Of a stretch of DNA of 64,000 nucleotides, positions 48,298 to 57,103 are shown piece after piece. The stretch comes from Mycolicibacterium goodii (GTDB taxonomy: Bacteria > Actinomycetota > Actinomycetes > Mycobacteriales > Mycobacteriaceae), in the NCBI RefSeq assembly GCF_001187505.1, contig NZ_CP012150.1, positions 4,092,001 through 4,156,000 of the forward strand, written 5' to 3'. Positions within the stretch are counted from its first letter, which is position 1. Every line of letters starts with the position of its first letter. The translations under genes and the position numbers were made by a program. The notes beneath the pieces were generated by a model. It did no database searches. It saw only the letters and a program-made list of their open reading frames with translations, and was not told the origin of the DNA.

Positions 48298-50100
48298 ATG
48301 GGGTCGTTGAGAATCGCGAATTGTTCTGGCTTCTACGGAGACCGCATCTCTGCGGCGCGTGAGATGGTGACCGGTGGTGACATCGATGTGCTCACCGGTG
48401 ACTACCTGGCCGAGTTGACGATGTTCCTGCTGTGGAAGGCCCGTAGCGCCGGTCGTCCCGGCTACGCCGTCACCTTCCTGCGGCAGATGGAAGAGGTGCT
48501 CGGCACCTGCCTGGACCGCGGAATCAAGGTGGTCACAAACGCGGGTGGGCTCGACCCCGGCCGGCTCGCGGACGACTTGAGAGCAGTCGCCCAGCGGCTG
48601 GGGCTTTCGCCGAACATCGCGTACATCAACGGTGACGATCTGATGGGCCGGCTCCCCGCACTGCAGGCCGGCGGGGTGGATTTTCGAAACCTCGACACCG
48701 GGAAGCTGCTGTCCGAGGCCGACGTGCCGCCGGTCACGGCGAATGCCTACCTCGGCGGTCGCGGCGTGGCCTACGCGCTGTCCCAGGGCGCCGAAATCGT
48801 GATCTGTCCGCGGATCACGGATGCCTCGCTGGTGGTGGGCCCGTGCATGTGGCGGTTCGGATGGGGCGATGACGAGTACGACAAGCTCGCGGGCGCGGTC
48901 GCGGCCGGCCATGTCATCGAATGCGGCGCGCAGGCTACTGGCGGGAACTATGCGTTCTTCGCCGAGATCGAAAACCTCGGCACACCTGGGTTCCCGATCG
49001 CGGAGATGGCGCCGGACGGGTCGGCGGTGATCACCAAACATGCACACACCGGCGGTCTGGTTTCGGTCGGAACGGTCACCGCGCAACTCGTCTACGAGAT
49101 CGGTGACAACCACTACTTGAACCCTGACGTAACCCTCGAGTTGGATTCCATCCACCTCACGCAGGAGGGGCCGGACCGCGTCCGGCTTTCCGGAACTCGC
49201 GGACTGCCGCCCCCGCCGACTCTGAAAGTCGCAGTGACCTGCGAGGGCCTACACCGTCAATCCATGACGTTCGCCATCCCCGGCGAGGACGTCGAACTCA
49301 AGGCGCAGTGGGCGTGCCGCGGGATGTTGGAAACCCTCGGTGGTGCAGACCAATTCGACGACGTGGACTTCCGGGTCGTGCGGCACGACCAGCCCGGCTC
49401 CGTCATCAACGAGCTGTCGGTGGCGAAACTCGTCGCGACCTTCTCAGCGAGGGACCCGAGCGTGCTCGGCCGCCGGATCTTCGACGCGGCGACCGGACTG
49501 GCGTTGTCCAGCTATCCCGGTATCTACTTCCAGGACGAACGCCAACAGCGGCCGACGCAGTCGGGCGTGAATTGGCCCTGCCTGGTACCGGCACATCTGG
49601 TGACCGAACGGGTGATCCTCGACGATGGTACCGAGCACGAGATCCCGGACCGCATTCCGGTGGAGACCGGCCCTGCAACACATTCGGCCCTGCGAACCGG
49701 AAGTGTGAACGGTCGGGTGATCGGGCCCACCGCACGGGTATCCCTGGGCACAGTGTTCGGCGCTCGATCGGGAGACAAGGGCGCCAACGCCAACGTGGGT
49801 CTCTGGGCGCGCAACGCGGAGGCCTATCGATGGCTGGAGCATGACTTCACCGTGGCAGCCTTCCGGCAGGTCTTACCTGAGGCGGACGGCTTGGAAATCA
49901 CCCGGACCGCATTGCCCAACCTGAAGGCGGTCAACTTCGTCGTCCACGGGCTGCTTGGTGAGGGCGCCGCATCGGGTTCCCGATTCGACCCACAGGCTAA
50001 AGGCTTGGCTGAGTTCATTCGCAGTCGGTTCGTCGAGCTGCCCGTGGCCCTATTGAAGGCCGGCGATCGCAGTGACGGTACCGCAGAGGCAATGAGGTGA
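48298..50100 (+). CDS. AtuA family protein (acyclic terpene utilisation-like, DUF1446)
   Basis: A 600-residue protein with the AtuA N-terminal domain (RIANCSGFYGDRISAAREMV, VVTNAGGLDPGRLADDLR, ITDASLVVGP) over about 450 residues, and a C-terminal ferredoxin-fold AtuA-like domain (VFGARSGDKGANANVGLWAR). AtuA is needed for growth on acyclic terpenes in Pseudomonas, but its reaction is not established. No geranyl-CoA carboxylase genes occur in this window, so a different branched substrate is likely. GAGGGAG precedes the ATG; overlap region with the next gene at TGA. Confidence 0.9.
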   Translation: MGSLRIANCSGFYGDRISAAREMVTGGDIDVLTGDYLAELTMFLLWKARSAGRPGYAVTFLRQMEEVLGTCLDRGIKVVTNAGGLDPGRLADDLRAVAQRLGLSPNIAYINGDDLMGRLPALQAGGVDFRNLDTGKLLSEADVPPVTANAYLGGRGVAYALSQGAEIVICPRITDASLVVGPCMWRFGWGDDEYDKLAGAVAAGHVIECGAQATGGNYAFFAEIENLGTPGFPIAEMAPDGSAVITKHAHTGGLVSVGTVTAQLVYEIGDNHYLNPDVTLELDSIHLTQEGPDRVRLSGTRGLPPPPTLKVAVTCEGLHRQSMTFAIPGEDVELKAQWACRGMLETLGGADQFDDVDFRVVRHDQPGSVINELSVAKLVATFSARDPSVLGRRIFDAATGLALSSYPGIYFQDERQQRPTQSGVNWPCLVPAHLVTERVILDDGTEHEIPDRIPVETGPATHSALRTGSVNGRVIGPTARVSLGTVFGARSGDKGANANVGLWARNAEAYRWLEHDFTVAAFRQVLPEADGLEITRTALPNLKAVNFVVHGLLGEGAASGSRFDPQAKGLAEFIRSRFVELPVALLKAGDRSDGTAEAMR

Positions 50101-50108
50101 GCGCGTGC

Positions 50109-50435
50109 ATGACCAACCCGTGGATCGACGCCACACCGGAAGAGATCACCGGAATACCAGTGACAACAGGGGTGTACGAGATCCGGGACCAGTCCGGCGA
50201 GCTACTTGACATCGGCTACGCGGGATCGCGGGAACCGTTCGGACTGCGGTCGCTGCTACAGCGCCTGGTGGGTGAGATCGATACTGACGGCTTGCAGTTC
50301 AGATACGAGCAGCACGTGCAGTACCACACCCGTTATATCGAGCTGGTGCTCAATCACCGAGCTCGCCACGACGGGGTCCTACCGCAGCGCGTCGCGGAGC
50401 GCAGACCCCTGGTGCATGGCCACCTGTCCCCATGA
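50109..50435 (+). CDS. Small GIY-YIG-like domain protein
   Basis: A 108-residue protein. TGVYEIRDQSGELLDIGYAG near residues 20-40 resembles the GIY-YIG core (GVY and DIGYAG), and GLRSLLQRL and RYIELVLNHRARHDG supply arginine and glutamate positions typical of that fold. Catalytic identity is uncertain, because the second motif is degenerate. ATG 50109 has GAGGTGAG seven bases before; a GTG at 50097 overlaps the AtuA stop. A nuclease-like fold in the middle of an acyl-CoA operon is unexpected; it may bind a cofactor or partner rather than cut DNA. Confidence 0.65.
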   Translation: MTNPWIDATPEEITGIPVTTGVYEIRDQSGELLDIGYAGSREPFGLRSLLQRLVGEIDTDGLQFRYEQHVQYHTRYIELVLNHRARHDGVLPQRVAERRPLVHGHLSP

Positions 50436-50457
50436 GTGAAAAGGAGTGCAACGAACA

Positions 50458-51639
50458 ATGCTGGAGTTGAGCGACGAACAGCGCGACGTGATGCAGATGG
50501 TGCACCGTTTCGTTCGTGAACAGATCTGGCCGCTGGAGGACGAGCTCGATCCGGACGAAAGCCGGCTTCCCGAAACAGAGTTCGAACGACTGACGGCTAT
50601 GACCAAGGCCATGGGCTTGTTCAACCTCGACCTGCCGGCCAGGGAGGGCGGACCGGAGATCGACCTCGTCACTCGGTGCCTGCTGGCCATCGAGATGTCC
50701 CAACATCGCGCGGGACTGTATGCACCCTGCTACGACGTATTTGGACATACCGGACAGATACCGCTGCTGTCGGCGTGGGCGACACCACACCAGCGGGAGA
50801 AGTATCTCGAACCGTCAATCGCTGGCAAGAAATGGGCTTGCTTCGCGTTGTCGGAACCCTCGGGAGGCAGCGATCCCGGTCGGAACATCAAGACCCGGGC
50901 AGTCAAAGACGGTGACCACTGGATCATCAACGGGGACAAGTTGTGGATCAGCTTCGCCCACGAGGCCGACTTCGCGTTGGTGTTCGCCAGGACCGGGGGA
51001 CCGGGTCGTGAGGGGATCACGTGCTTCATCGTCGATACGGATACCCCAGGATTTTACGTCCGGCGCATCGTCCACACTCTGCGATCCACCCACCCCGCAA
51101 CGGAGCTGCAGTTGGAAAACGTACGGGTGCCAGAGGAAAACATCCTCGGCGAGCTGGGCAAGGGCTTCTCGTTGGCCAACGAACGACTGAGTCGAAACCG
51201 CATTCCCTACAGTGCGGGCTGTATCGGAATCGCGGTTCGGGCACAGGAACTCGCCATTCAATGGGCAAAAATGCGAGAGTCGTTCGGCAAGACTCTAGCC
51301 GAGCACCAGGGCATCGCGTGGATGCTGGTGGAGAACGAATACGACATCCGCACCGCGACGACGATGGTGCTCAGCGCTGCGAGTGCCGCCGACGCGGGGA
51401 AGCCGTTCCGCACCGAAGCGGCGCTGGCGAAGATCGCCGCCACCGAGGCAGCCGCAAGGGTGGTCGACCGCTCGATCCAGATCCATGGCGGGATGGGAGT
51501 GTCCCGGGAAATGCCCCTGGAACGGTGGTACCGCGAACTGCGCATCCGGCGCATCGGCGAGGGAGCCACCGAGGTGCAGAAGGTGATCGTCAGTCGAGAC
51601 CTCCTCAACAACCCCTACCGATTCTTTCTCACGAGGTGA
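50458..51639 (+). CDS. Acyl-CoA dehydrogenase
   Basis: A 393-residue flavoprotein dehydrogenating acyl-CoA to enoyl-CoA. Landmarks: FALSEPSGGSDPGRNIKTRAV (FAD/substrate strand, quoted core FALSEPSGGSDPG), GDKLWISFAHEADFALVFAR, RMRESFGK-type KMRESFGKTLAEHQGIAW, and the C-terminal IHGGMGVSREMPLERWYRELRIRRIGEGATEVQ, where the Glu of IGEGATE is a candidate base. AAAGGAG precedes ATG 50458. Between the GIY-YIG-like and third MaoC genes, so it is the dehydrogenation step of the operon. Confidence 0.95.
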   Translation: MLELSDEQRDVMQMVHRFVREQIWPLEDELDPDESRLPETEFERLTAMTKAMGLFNLDLPAREGGPEIDLVTRCLLAIEMSQHRAGLYAPCYDVFGHTGQIPLLSAWATPHQREKYLEPSIAGKKWACFALSEPSGGSDPGRNIKTRAVKDGDHWIINGDKLWISFAHEADFALVFARTGGPGREGITCFIVDTDTPGFYVRRIVHTLRSTHPATELQLENVRVPEENILGELGKGFSLANERLSRNRIPYSAGCIGIAVRAQELAIQWAKMRESFGKTLAEHQGIAWMLVENEYDIRTATTMVLSAASAADAGKPFRTEAALAKIAATEAAARVVDRSIQIHGGMGVSREMPLERWYRELRIRRIGEGATEVQKVIVSRDLLNNPYRFFLTR

Positions 51640-51643
51640 CGTT

Positions 51644-52135
51644 ATGGGTGAACCGTTCGATCTTCCTGATTCGTTTATGTTCACGGTCCGCAGCCGCGGC
51701 CGGACCATCACCGAGGCCGACTTCGCCATGATGACCAATCTGACGTGGACGACTTCCGAGATCCACACCAACAAGGCGTTGATGGCGGACTCGCCCACCG
51801 GGGAGCGGCTCCTAGCCGGCGCCTGCGTCCTGGCGTTCGCACTCGGGTTGTCGACCCCGGCGATCAAGCCCGAACTCGAGTCGCGCGGAATAAGTCTCCT
51901 CGCCCTGCTGGGCTACGACGAGGTGCGATTCCAGGCGCCGTTGCGCCCCGGCGACACGATATTCGTCGAGTCGCGGATGGCTTCTTTACTTCGCACGAGC
52001 CGGCCGCCCCGCGCGGTGGTGAATTGTACGGACACCCTGGTCGACAGCGACGGCAGGACATTGTGCACGTATGCCCGCAGCGCGCTGTGCGATGCCAGCG
52101 CGGCGGGTGTCTACGGGGTGGGCAACCATGCCTAA
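51644..52135 (+). CDS. MaoC-like hot-dog protein (third copy in operon)
   Basis: A 163-residue MaoC/R-hydratase-like hot-dog protein. TITEADFAMMTNLTWTTSEIHTNKALMADSP corresponds to the hydratase motif region (quoted ITEADFAMMTNLTWTTSEIH), and the last half has GYDEVRFQAPLRPGDTIFVES. It starts four bases after the dehydrogenase stop. Likely hydrates the enoyl-CoA made by that enzyme. Confidence 0.88.
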   Translation: MGEPFDLPDSFMFTVRSRGRTITEADFAMMTNLTWTTSEIHTNKALMADSPTGERLLAGACVLAFALGLSTPAIKPELESRGISLLALLGYDEVRFQAPLRPGDTIFVESRMASLLRTSRPPRAVVNCTDTLVDSDGRTLCTYARSALCDASAAGVYGVGNHA

Positions 52136-52196
52136 TGTATGTATGTTTGCGGACCCGGGTCGGGTCGGTAACAGACAACTGGGGAAAGGACCGCCG

Positions 52197-53081
52197 ATGG
52201 CTACCTCTGGACACTCGGGCGCGCCGCGCAAGGCGAACCCCACAGCACGACGGTCGCGTAAGTCGGCCCCGGTCGAGCTGCCCCCCATGGAGCGGCCCCG
52301 GCAGGTGCCGACGAAGTCGTCGTTCCTGCTTGCCGAGACCATCCTGCGGGACATCGTGCGTGACCGGCTGAAGCCGGGGGACCCGCTGCCCGCCGAACGC
52401 ATCATGGTGGAGAAGTACGGCATGGGCCGAACCACCGTGCGGGAAGCCTTGCGGTTGCTCGAGTATCAAGGCGCCATCCAGATCAAGCAGGGCCTCAACG
52501 GGGGCCCCATCGTTCAGACGCCGAACTCCTCGCACTTTGCGAGCACCATCCTGTTCTTGATGCAGATGCAGCGCACACCGTTCCGGTCGATCGTCGAAGT
52601 GCGTTCCGCCATCGAACCGATGATCTGTCAGCTCGCGGCGGAGCGGATCTCCCGGGAGGCGCTCGATGAGTTGCAGCGAACCATCGTCGAGATGCACCGA
52701 ATCGTCGACGAGCACGAAGCCACCCCTGAGTTCAACGAGCTGAATACCCGTTTCCACAACGTCATCGCGTGGTCCTCGGGCAATCCGCTGTTCCAGTACC
52801 TTGCCGATTCGTTGCTGGACATCATGGACGGCGCCGTCGTGGGAGTGAGCTACTCCGAGCGCAGCGAGCGTGGGGTCATCGTCGCGCACGAGTCGATCCT
52901 GGCGGCACTGCGCGAGCGCGACGGGACCGCTGCGTCGGAGGCGATGCAGCAGCACCTCGACGATTGGGAGGCCTACGCACGCCGCCGTTACCCCGACGCT
53001 TTGGACCAAGTCATTCCGTGGACCTGGGGCGGTGGCTATCGTGCCGTGATCCCGCCCGCGCACACTGCATTAGGAAAGTAG
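52197..53081 (+). CDS. GntR family transcriptional regulator (FadR/FCD type)
   Basis: A 294-residue regulator. Winged helix: LRDIVRDRLKPGDPLPAERIMVEKYGMGRTTVREALRLLE (recognition part MGRTTVREALRLLE), preceded by a basic 40-residue extension. The C-terminal FCD ligand domain contains VRSAIEPMICQLAAER and LNTRFHNVIAWSSGN with the metal-binding Asp/His pattern partly kept. GAAAGGA precedes ATG 52197. Near the end of the CoA-ester operon, so it probably senses a CoA ester or acid of the pathway. It is one candidate for the island-wide 13-bp element, although GntR sites are usually palindromic. Confidence 0.93.
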   Translation: MATSGHSGAPRKANPTARRSRKSAPVELPPMERPRQVPTKSSFLLAETILRDIVRDRLKPGDPLPAERIMVEKYGMGRTTVREALRLLEYQGAIQIKQGLNGGPIVQTPNSSHFASTILFLMQMQRTPFRSIVEVRSAIEPMICQLAAERISREALDELQRTIVEMHRIVDEHEATPEFNELNTRFHNVIAWSSGNPLFQYLADSLLDIMDGAVVGVSYSERSERGVIVAHESILAALRERDGTAASEAMQQHLDDWEAYARRRYPDALDQVIPWTWGGGYRAVIPPAHTALGK

Positions 53082-53085
53082 CCCC

Positions 53086-53946
53086 ATGACATCCATTGAT
53101 ATCCCCGATATTCCGCTCGCGAAGGGCTTGATGTGTGGTTCGACGGCCATCGTCACCGGCGGTGGCAGTGGTCTGGGTCGGGGGATCGCGCTCGGTCTGG
53201 CGGCCTGCGGCGCCTCTGTGATTGTCAGTGGACGTAGGCCGGAGGTTCTCGACGATGCGGTCGCCGAAATCCGCGCATTGGGCGGCGCCGCTGCTGCAGT
53301 TCCGTGTGACATCCGGGACCCGGATGCGGTCGCGGCCATGGTGGCGGAGGCCGAGTCCGCACTCGGCCCCGTAAACGTGCTGGTCAACAATGCCGGGGCG
53401 ACTTTCACAGCCCCCGCTGAAACGCTGTCCCCCAATGCATTTCGTGCGGTTGTAGAAACGGACGCCTTTGGGACCTTCTACGCCTGTCAGGAGGTCGGTC
53501 GACGGTGGATCGAGCGGGGTACCGGGGGCGCGATCCTCAACATCACCAGCACATCTCCGATGACCGGCAACCCCGGCCGAATCCATGGCGGTGTGGGCAA
53601 GGCCGGCGTCGACTCGCTCACCAAGAGCCTCGCGGTGGAATGGGGCCGGCACGGCATCAGAGTCAACTCCCTGGCCCCTGGTTATACCCCAACGGCAGGC
53701 GTGAACAAGGCCACGCGGGTTGAACGGGCCTCGGCAGCGGATCTCGCCCGGCTCGGGGCTGCCGTCCCGCTGGGGCGAGTGGGCACCGTCGAGGACATTG
53801 TGTGGCCGGCGGTGTTTCTGGTGTCACCGGCGGCGGCTTTCGTCAACGGTGCGGCGCTGATCGTTGACGGTGGCAAGTGGCTGTCTTCCGGCCGCACGTT
53901 CGTGGCGGCAGCAGGCGAGCCGGTGTCGGATCCGGCGCCAAGCTGA
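53086..53946 (+). CDS. SDR family 2,4-dienoyl-CoA reductase-like protein
   Basis: A 286-residue SDR. Nucleotide motif TGGGSGLGRGIALGLAA; NNAGATF; and, at the active site, NITSTSPMTGNPGRIHGGVGKAGVDSLTKS, quoted here as GRIHGGVGKAG, in which the usual catalytic Tyr of YxxxK is replaced by a His-x-Gly pattern. This pattern, followed by SLAVEWG, is that of 2,4-dienoyl-CoA reductases (DECR2/SPS19 group), which lack the classical Tyr-Lys pair. The enzyme would reduce a dienoyl-CoA with NADPH, which suits an acid with existing double bonds. Starts four bases after the GntR stop. Confidence 0.88.
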   Translation: MTSIDIPDIPLAKGLMCGSTAIVTGGGSGLGRGIALGLAACGASVIVSGRRPEVLDDAVAEIRALGGAAAAVPCDIRDPDAVAAMVAEAESALGPVNVLVNNAGATFTAPAETLSPNAFRAVVETDAFGTFYACQEVGRRWIERGTGGAILNITSTSPMTGNPGRIHGGVGKAGVDSLTKSLAVEWGRHGIRVNSLAPGYTPTAGVNKATRVERASAADLARLGAAVPLGRVGTVEDIVWPAVFLVSPAAAFVNGAALIVDGGKWLSSGRTFVAAAGEPVSDPAPS

Positions 53947-54037
53947 ATCGGCAGAGCGATTCGCGTTGACAGCGTGCGCGTCCACGTAAGTTCGCTGTTA
54001 CGCACTATTGATTGCAGTACCGAACAAGGTTTTGTCG

Positions 54038-54960
54038 GTGACCGAAGAGTTGAATCTGCCGCACGTGACACCCCCGTTCCGCACGTTGCGCGGCGAGCAC
54101 GCTCTCGACGCGTTGCCGCGCGAGCTGGCGCGGCTTGGTGTCCAACGGGCCGTGGTGATCTCTGTGGCGCCACTCCTCGACCATCCGGACGGATGGGCCG
54201 GCTGTATACCGCATTGGGCGGGCGCCTGGTCGGACAGTTCCACGGGGTCGCCGAGCATAGCCCGATACCCGCGATGGAGGAGGCGCGACAGTTCCTGGCT
54301 GAGCGTGAAGCGGATGCTGTCATCGCGGTCGGCGGCGGGTCATCGGTGGTGACTGCGCGCGCCGCGAACATCCTGCATGCCGAACAGTGCGACATCCGTG
54401 AACTGTGCACGCAGCGCACAGCCGAGGGGAAGCTCGTCAGCCCGAAGCTGACCAAACCGAAGCTGCCCATCTGGGTGGTGCCAACCACTCCGATTACTGC
54501 CTACGCCAAGGCCGGTGCGGCCGTTCGTGATCCGTCGACTGGAGAGCGACTCGCCCTCTACGACCCCAAAGTGCGGGCGCAGGGCGTTATGCTTGACCCG
54601 GTCATGGCGCTCACCGCTCCAGCGAAGCTCGCCTGGTCGGCTGCCCTCAATGTCTTCTCGATGGCAGTGGAGGGCCTGCAGTCCCGCGGCGTCGATCCGC
54701 TGGCAGACGCACTGCTATGCCACGCCCTCCGCACGGTCATCGAGTGGCTGCCACGTCTGCAGGAGGATCCGGACGAATCTCAACCGCGCCTCAATCTGAT
54801 GCTCGCGGCCCTGATGAGCGGTCAAGGCTCTGACTACACCGGAGGTGGCCTGGCGCAGGCGCTTTCGCATGCCGTTGGACCGCGGTCGTCGGCACCCAAC
54901 GGAGTTGTCGAGGCGCTACTGCTGCCCTATGCGATGCACTTGAACGCAACGAACGGATGA
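54038..54960 (+). pseudogene. Iron-type alcohol dehydrogenase/maleylacetate reductase-like, frameshifted and truncated
   Basis: The first frame gives MTEELNLPHVTPPFRTLRGE and a Rossmann-like region to about 54190; after a frame change near 54192 the second frame gives MGRLYTALGGRLVGQFHGVA, the GGGSSVVTARAAN cofactor motif and AQALSHAVGPRSSAPNG with a metal-site histidine. The second frame stops at 54960, short of the usual C-terminal helices by perhaps 80-100 residues. Probably non-functional. GTG start 54038 is uncertain. Confidence 0.8.
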
Positions 54961-54992
54961 ACCCTCGAGTGAAGGTGCGGATCGAGTTCTCA

Positions 54993-56347
54993 TGAAGCCG
55001 CGTGATGAAACCATGAACCTGGTCATGTTCCTTGCCCCGACGGGGCGGATGGGGTCGAGCTGGCGAAGCCCGACGGCCCCGGTCGAGGAGCTGTGGGGAT
55101 CGGAGTTGCCGAGCCGCCTTGCCCGCAAGGCCGAGGCGGCGAAGTTCGACGCGATCTTCCTCGCCAACGTGCTCTACACTCACTCGGGTGGCGGCCTTGG
55201 GCCCAACCATTCTCGACGGGTTACGAGCCGTTCATCACGATGAGCGCGATGGCGGCGCAGACGCGGCACATCGGGCTGATCGGGACCGCATCGACGACGT
55301 TAATGCATCCCTACAACATGGCTCGCTACCTGACCAGCCTGGACTGGCTCAGCGGCGGCCGTGCGGGCTGAAACATCGTCACGTCGCAGGTCGGCGAGGA
55401 ACATTACGGGATTCACTTGCCGCCCAACAGTGAACGCTATGTCCGGGCACAGGAATACCTGACGGCGGTCAAGGCGCTCTGGGATGCATGGGACGACGAT
55501 GCCGTCGTCAATGACCGAGAAAACGCCACTTGGGCAAGGGCTGAACGGATCCATCCGGTCGAGTTCGAAGGCGAGTACTACCGGACGGCGGGCCAGCTGT
55601 TCATGCACCGTTCGCCACAGGGGTGGCCGGTGATCGTGCAGGCGGGGCAATCGCCCGCAGGGATGGATCGAGGCGCGCAACGCCGAGGTCATCTTCACCG
55701 CCCAGACCGATCTCGATGTCGCACAGGCGTTTTATCGTGAAATCAAGGATCGTGCCGCCGCCGCCGGGCGCGATCCCGACAGCGTCCGGATCCTGCCGGG
55801 CATGACCCCGATCGTGGCCGAGACGACTGAAGCGGCGTTCGCGATCGAAGCTGCGCTCGACGAGTACATCGATCTCGAGATGGGCACCGCCGAACTCAGC
55901 GTTGCCAGGCAGGCAGATCTCAGCCGGCTGGATTCGGATCAACAGATCCCGCCGGAGCTTCTGGTGGATCCCGATGTGGCGGAAATGGACGCGCTCGGCG
56001 GCAGTCGCTACCGCAACTTCTACAACATGGCGGTGCGCCAGAAGCTCACCTTGCGCCGCATCATCGCACTCAACGATCGGGCAATGGGCCACGACAGCGC
56101 CACCGGTGCGGTCGTCGACGTGGCCGACCATATGCAGGAGTGGTTTGAGGGGCGGGCTTGCGACGGTTTCGCAATCACGCCGGTAACAGTGCCGGAGGGC
56201 GTCGACGCCGTGTGCGAGATCCTCGTAACCGAGCTTCGCCGGCGCGGGTTGGCCCGCCGCGAATACGATGGCACAACATTGCGTGAGAATCGAGGCCTCC
56301 GCCGGCCGGCATCACCACGACGTGCAGAGGGACCAGCGACCGTATGA
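54993..56347 (+). pseudogene. NtaA/SnaA-type flavin-dependent monooxygenase, nonsense and frameshifts
   Basis: Fragments of a bacterial-luciferase-like FMNH2 monooxygenase of the nitrilotriacetate/pristinamycin/DszA group, in order: LVMFLAPTGRMGSSWRSPTA near 55020, YEPFITMSAMAAQTRHIGLIGTASTTLMHPYNMARYL from 55224, then SGGRAG-stop-NIVTSQVGEEHYG where a TGA at 55369-55371 replaces the Trp expected in the family, GWIEARNAEVIFTAQT from 55664 and a complete C-terminus (DGFAITPVTVPEGVDA). One frame change near 55200, one near 55662 and the TGA make it inactive. A TGA-as-Trp reading is not supported in this organism. Confidence 0.85.
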
Positions 56348-56351
56348 GACT

Positions 56352-57086
56352 TCAGCCGAGTTGGCTCGCCGGGCGGAGCAGGATCTCATTGATGGCCAGA
56401 TGTCGGGGCCGGGAGAGCGTGAATGCAATGACCTCAGCGATCTCCTCGGGCTTGACCGTGGCCTCGTCGTAACCCTTCTGCACGGCCTGCCGGGTGGCCT
56501 CGTGGGTGATGTGAGAAGGCAGCTCGGTGTCGACGACACCCGGTTCGATCAACGTGACGCGGACTTCGGGCAGCAGTTCCTGGCGAAGTGATTCGGACCA
56601 GCCGTTGACGCCCCACTTGGTGGCGGCGTAGACGCCGTTGGTCGCTCTCGCGGTGCGTCCGGCGACCGAGGAGATGTTGATCAGATCGCCGCCGCCGTCT
56701 TTGAGCTGATCGAGGAAGACCTCGGTGGTTGTGATGGTGCCGAGCAGGTTGATCTCCACCATGTTGCGGTAGTCGTCCCGTTGTTCGGAGGAGAACGGGC
56801 CGAGGAGCATGATGCCGGCGTTGTTGATCAGCACGTCAGCCCCGCCGAGTTCGTCCTGAACCCGCTGCGCCGCGGCGACGAGTGCGTCCCGGTCGGTCAC
56901 GTCAGCCGCGATCGCGATCGCGCCGTCGCCGAGCTCCGCAGCAAGGGCCTCGATTCGATCGCGCCGGCGCGCGACAAGCACCACCCGGTATCCGCCGGCA
57001 TGCAGGACGCGCGCGGTCGCGGCGCCGATCCCGGAGGATGCGCCGGTGATGACTGCGACACGGGAGAGGTTCTGAGAGTCGGCCAT
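56352..57086 (-). CDS. Short-chain dehydrogenase/reductase (classical)
   Basis: A 244-residue classical SDR with NAD(P) motif TGASSGIGAATARVL, NNAG, catalytic Ser in INISSVAGRTA and Tyr/Lys in GVYAATKWGVNG. The ARRRD start of the second strand suggests NADP(H). AAGGAG lies before ATG 57086. Eighteen bases from the next SDR and in the same direction, so the two form an operon. Substrate unknown. Confidence 0.92.
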   Translation of the reverse strand: MADSQNLSRVAVITGASSGIGAATARVLHAGGYRVVLVARRRDRIEALAAELGDGAIAIAADVTDRDALVAAAQRVQDELGGADVLINNAGIMLLGPFSSEQRDDYRNMVEINLLGTITTTEVFLDQLKDGGGDLINISSVAGRTARATNGVYAATKWGVNGWSESLRQELLPEVRVTLIEPGVVDTELPSHITHEATRQAVQKGYDEATVKPEEIAEVIAFTLSRPRHLAINEILLRPASQLG

Positions 57087-57103
57087 GGTTCGATCTCCTT
57101 CTG

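Noticed and set aside
48169..49155. 328-codon minus-strand frame over MaoC and AtuA-like genes
   Set aside because: Shadow of strongly supported genes.
51864..53063. 399-codon minus-strand frame over the MaoC and GntR genes
   Set aside because: Arg/His/Gly-rich shadow of well-supported genes, no domain pattern.
53990..54002. Minus-strand CGTAACAGCGAAC before the dead iron-type dehydrogenase
   Set aside because: Ten of 13 positions fit, but there is no convincing partner at 20 bases; left out of the operator list.
55369..55371. TGA in the monooxygenase as a recoded Trp or selenocysteine codon
   Set aside because: The same gene has two frameshifts, there is no SECIS-like structure noticed after it, and the organism uses TGA as stop throughout.
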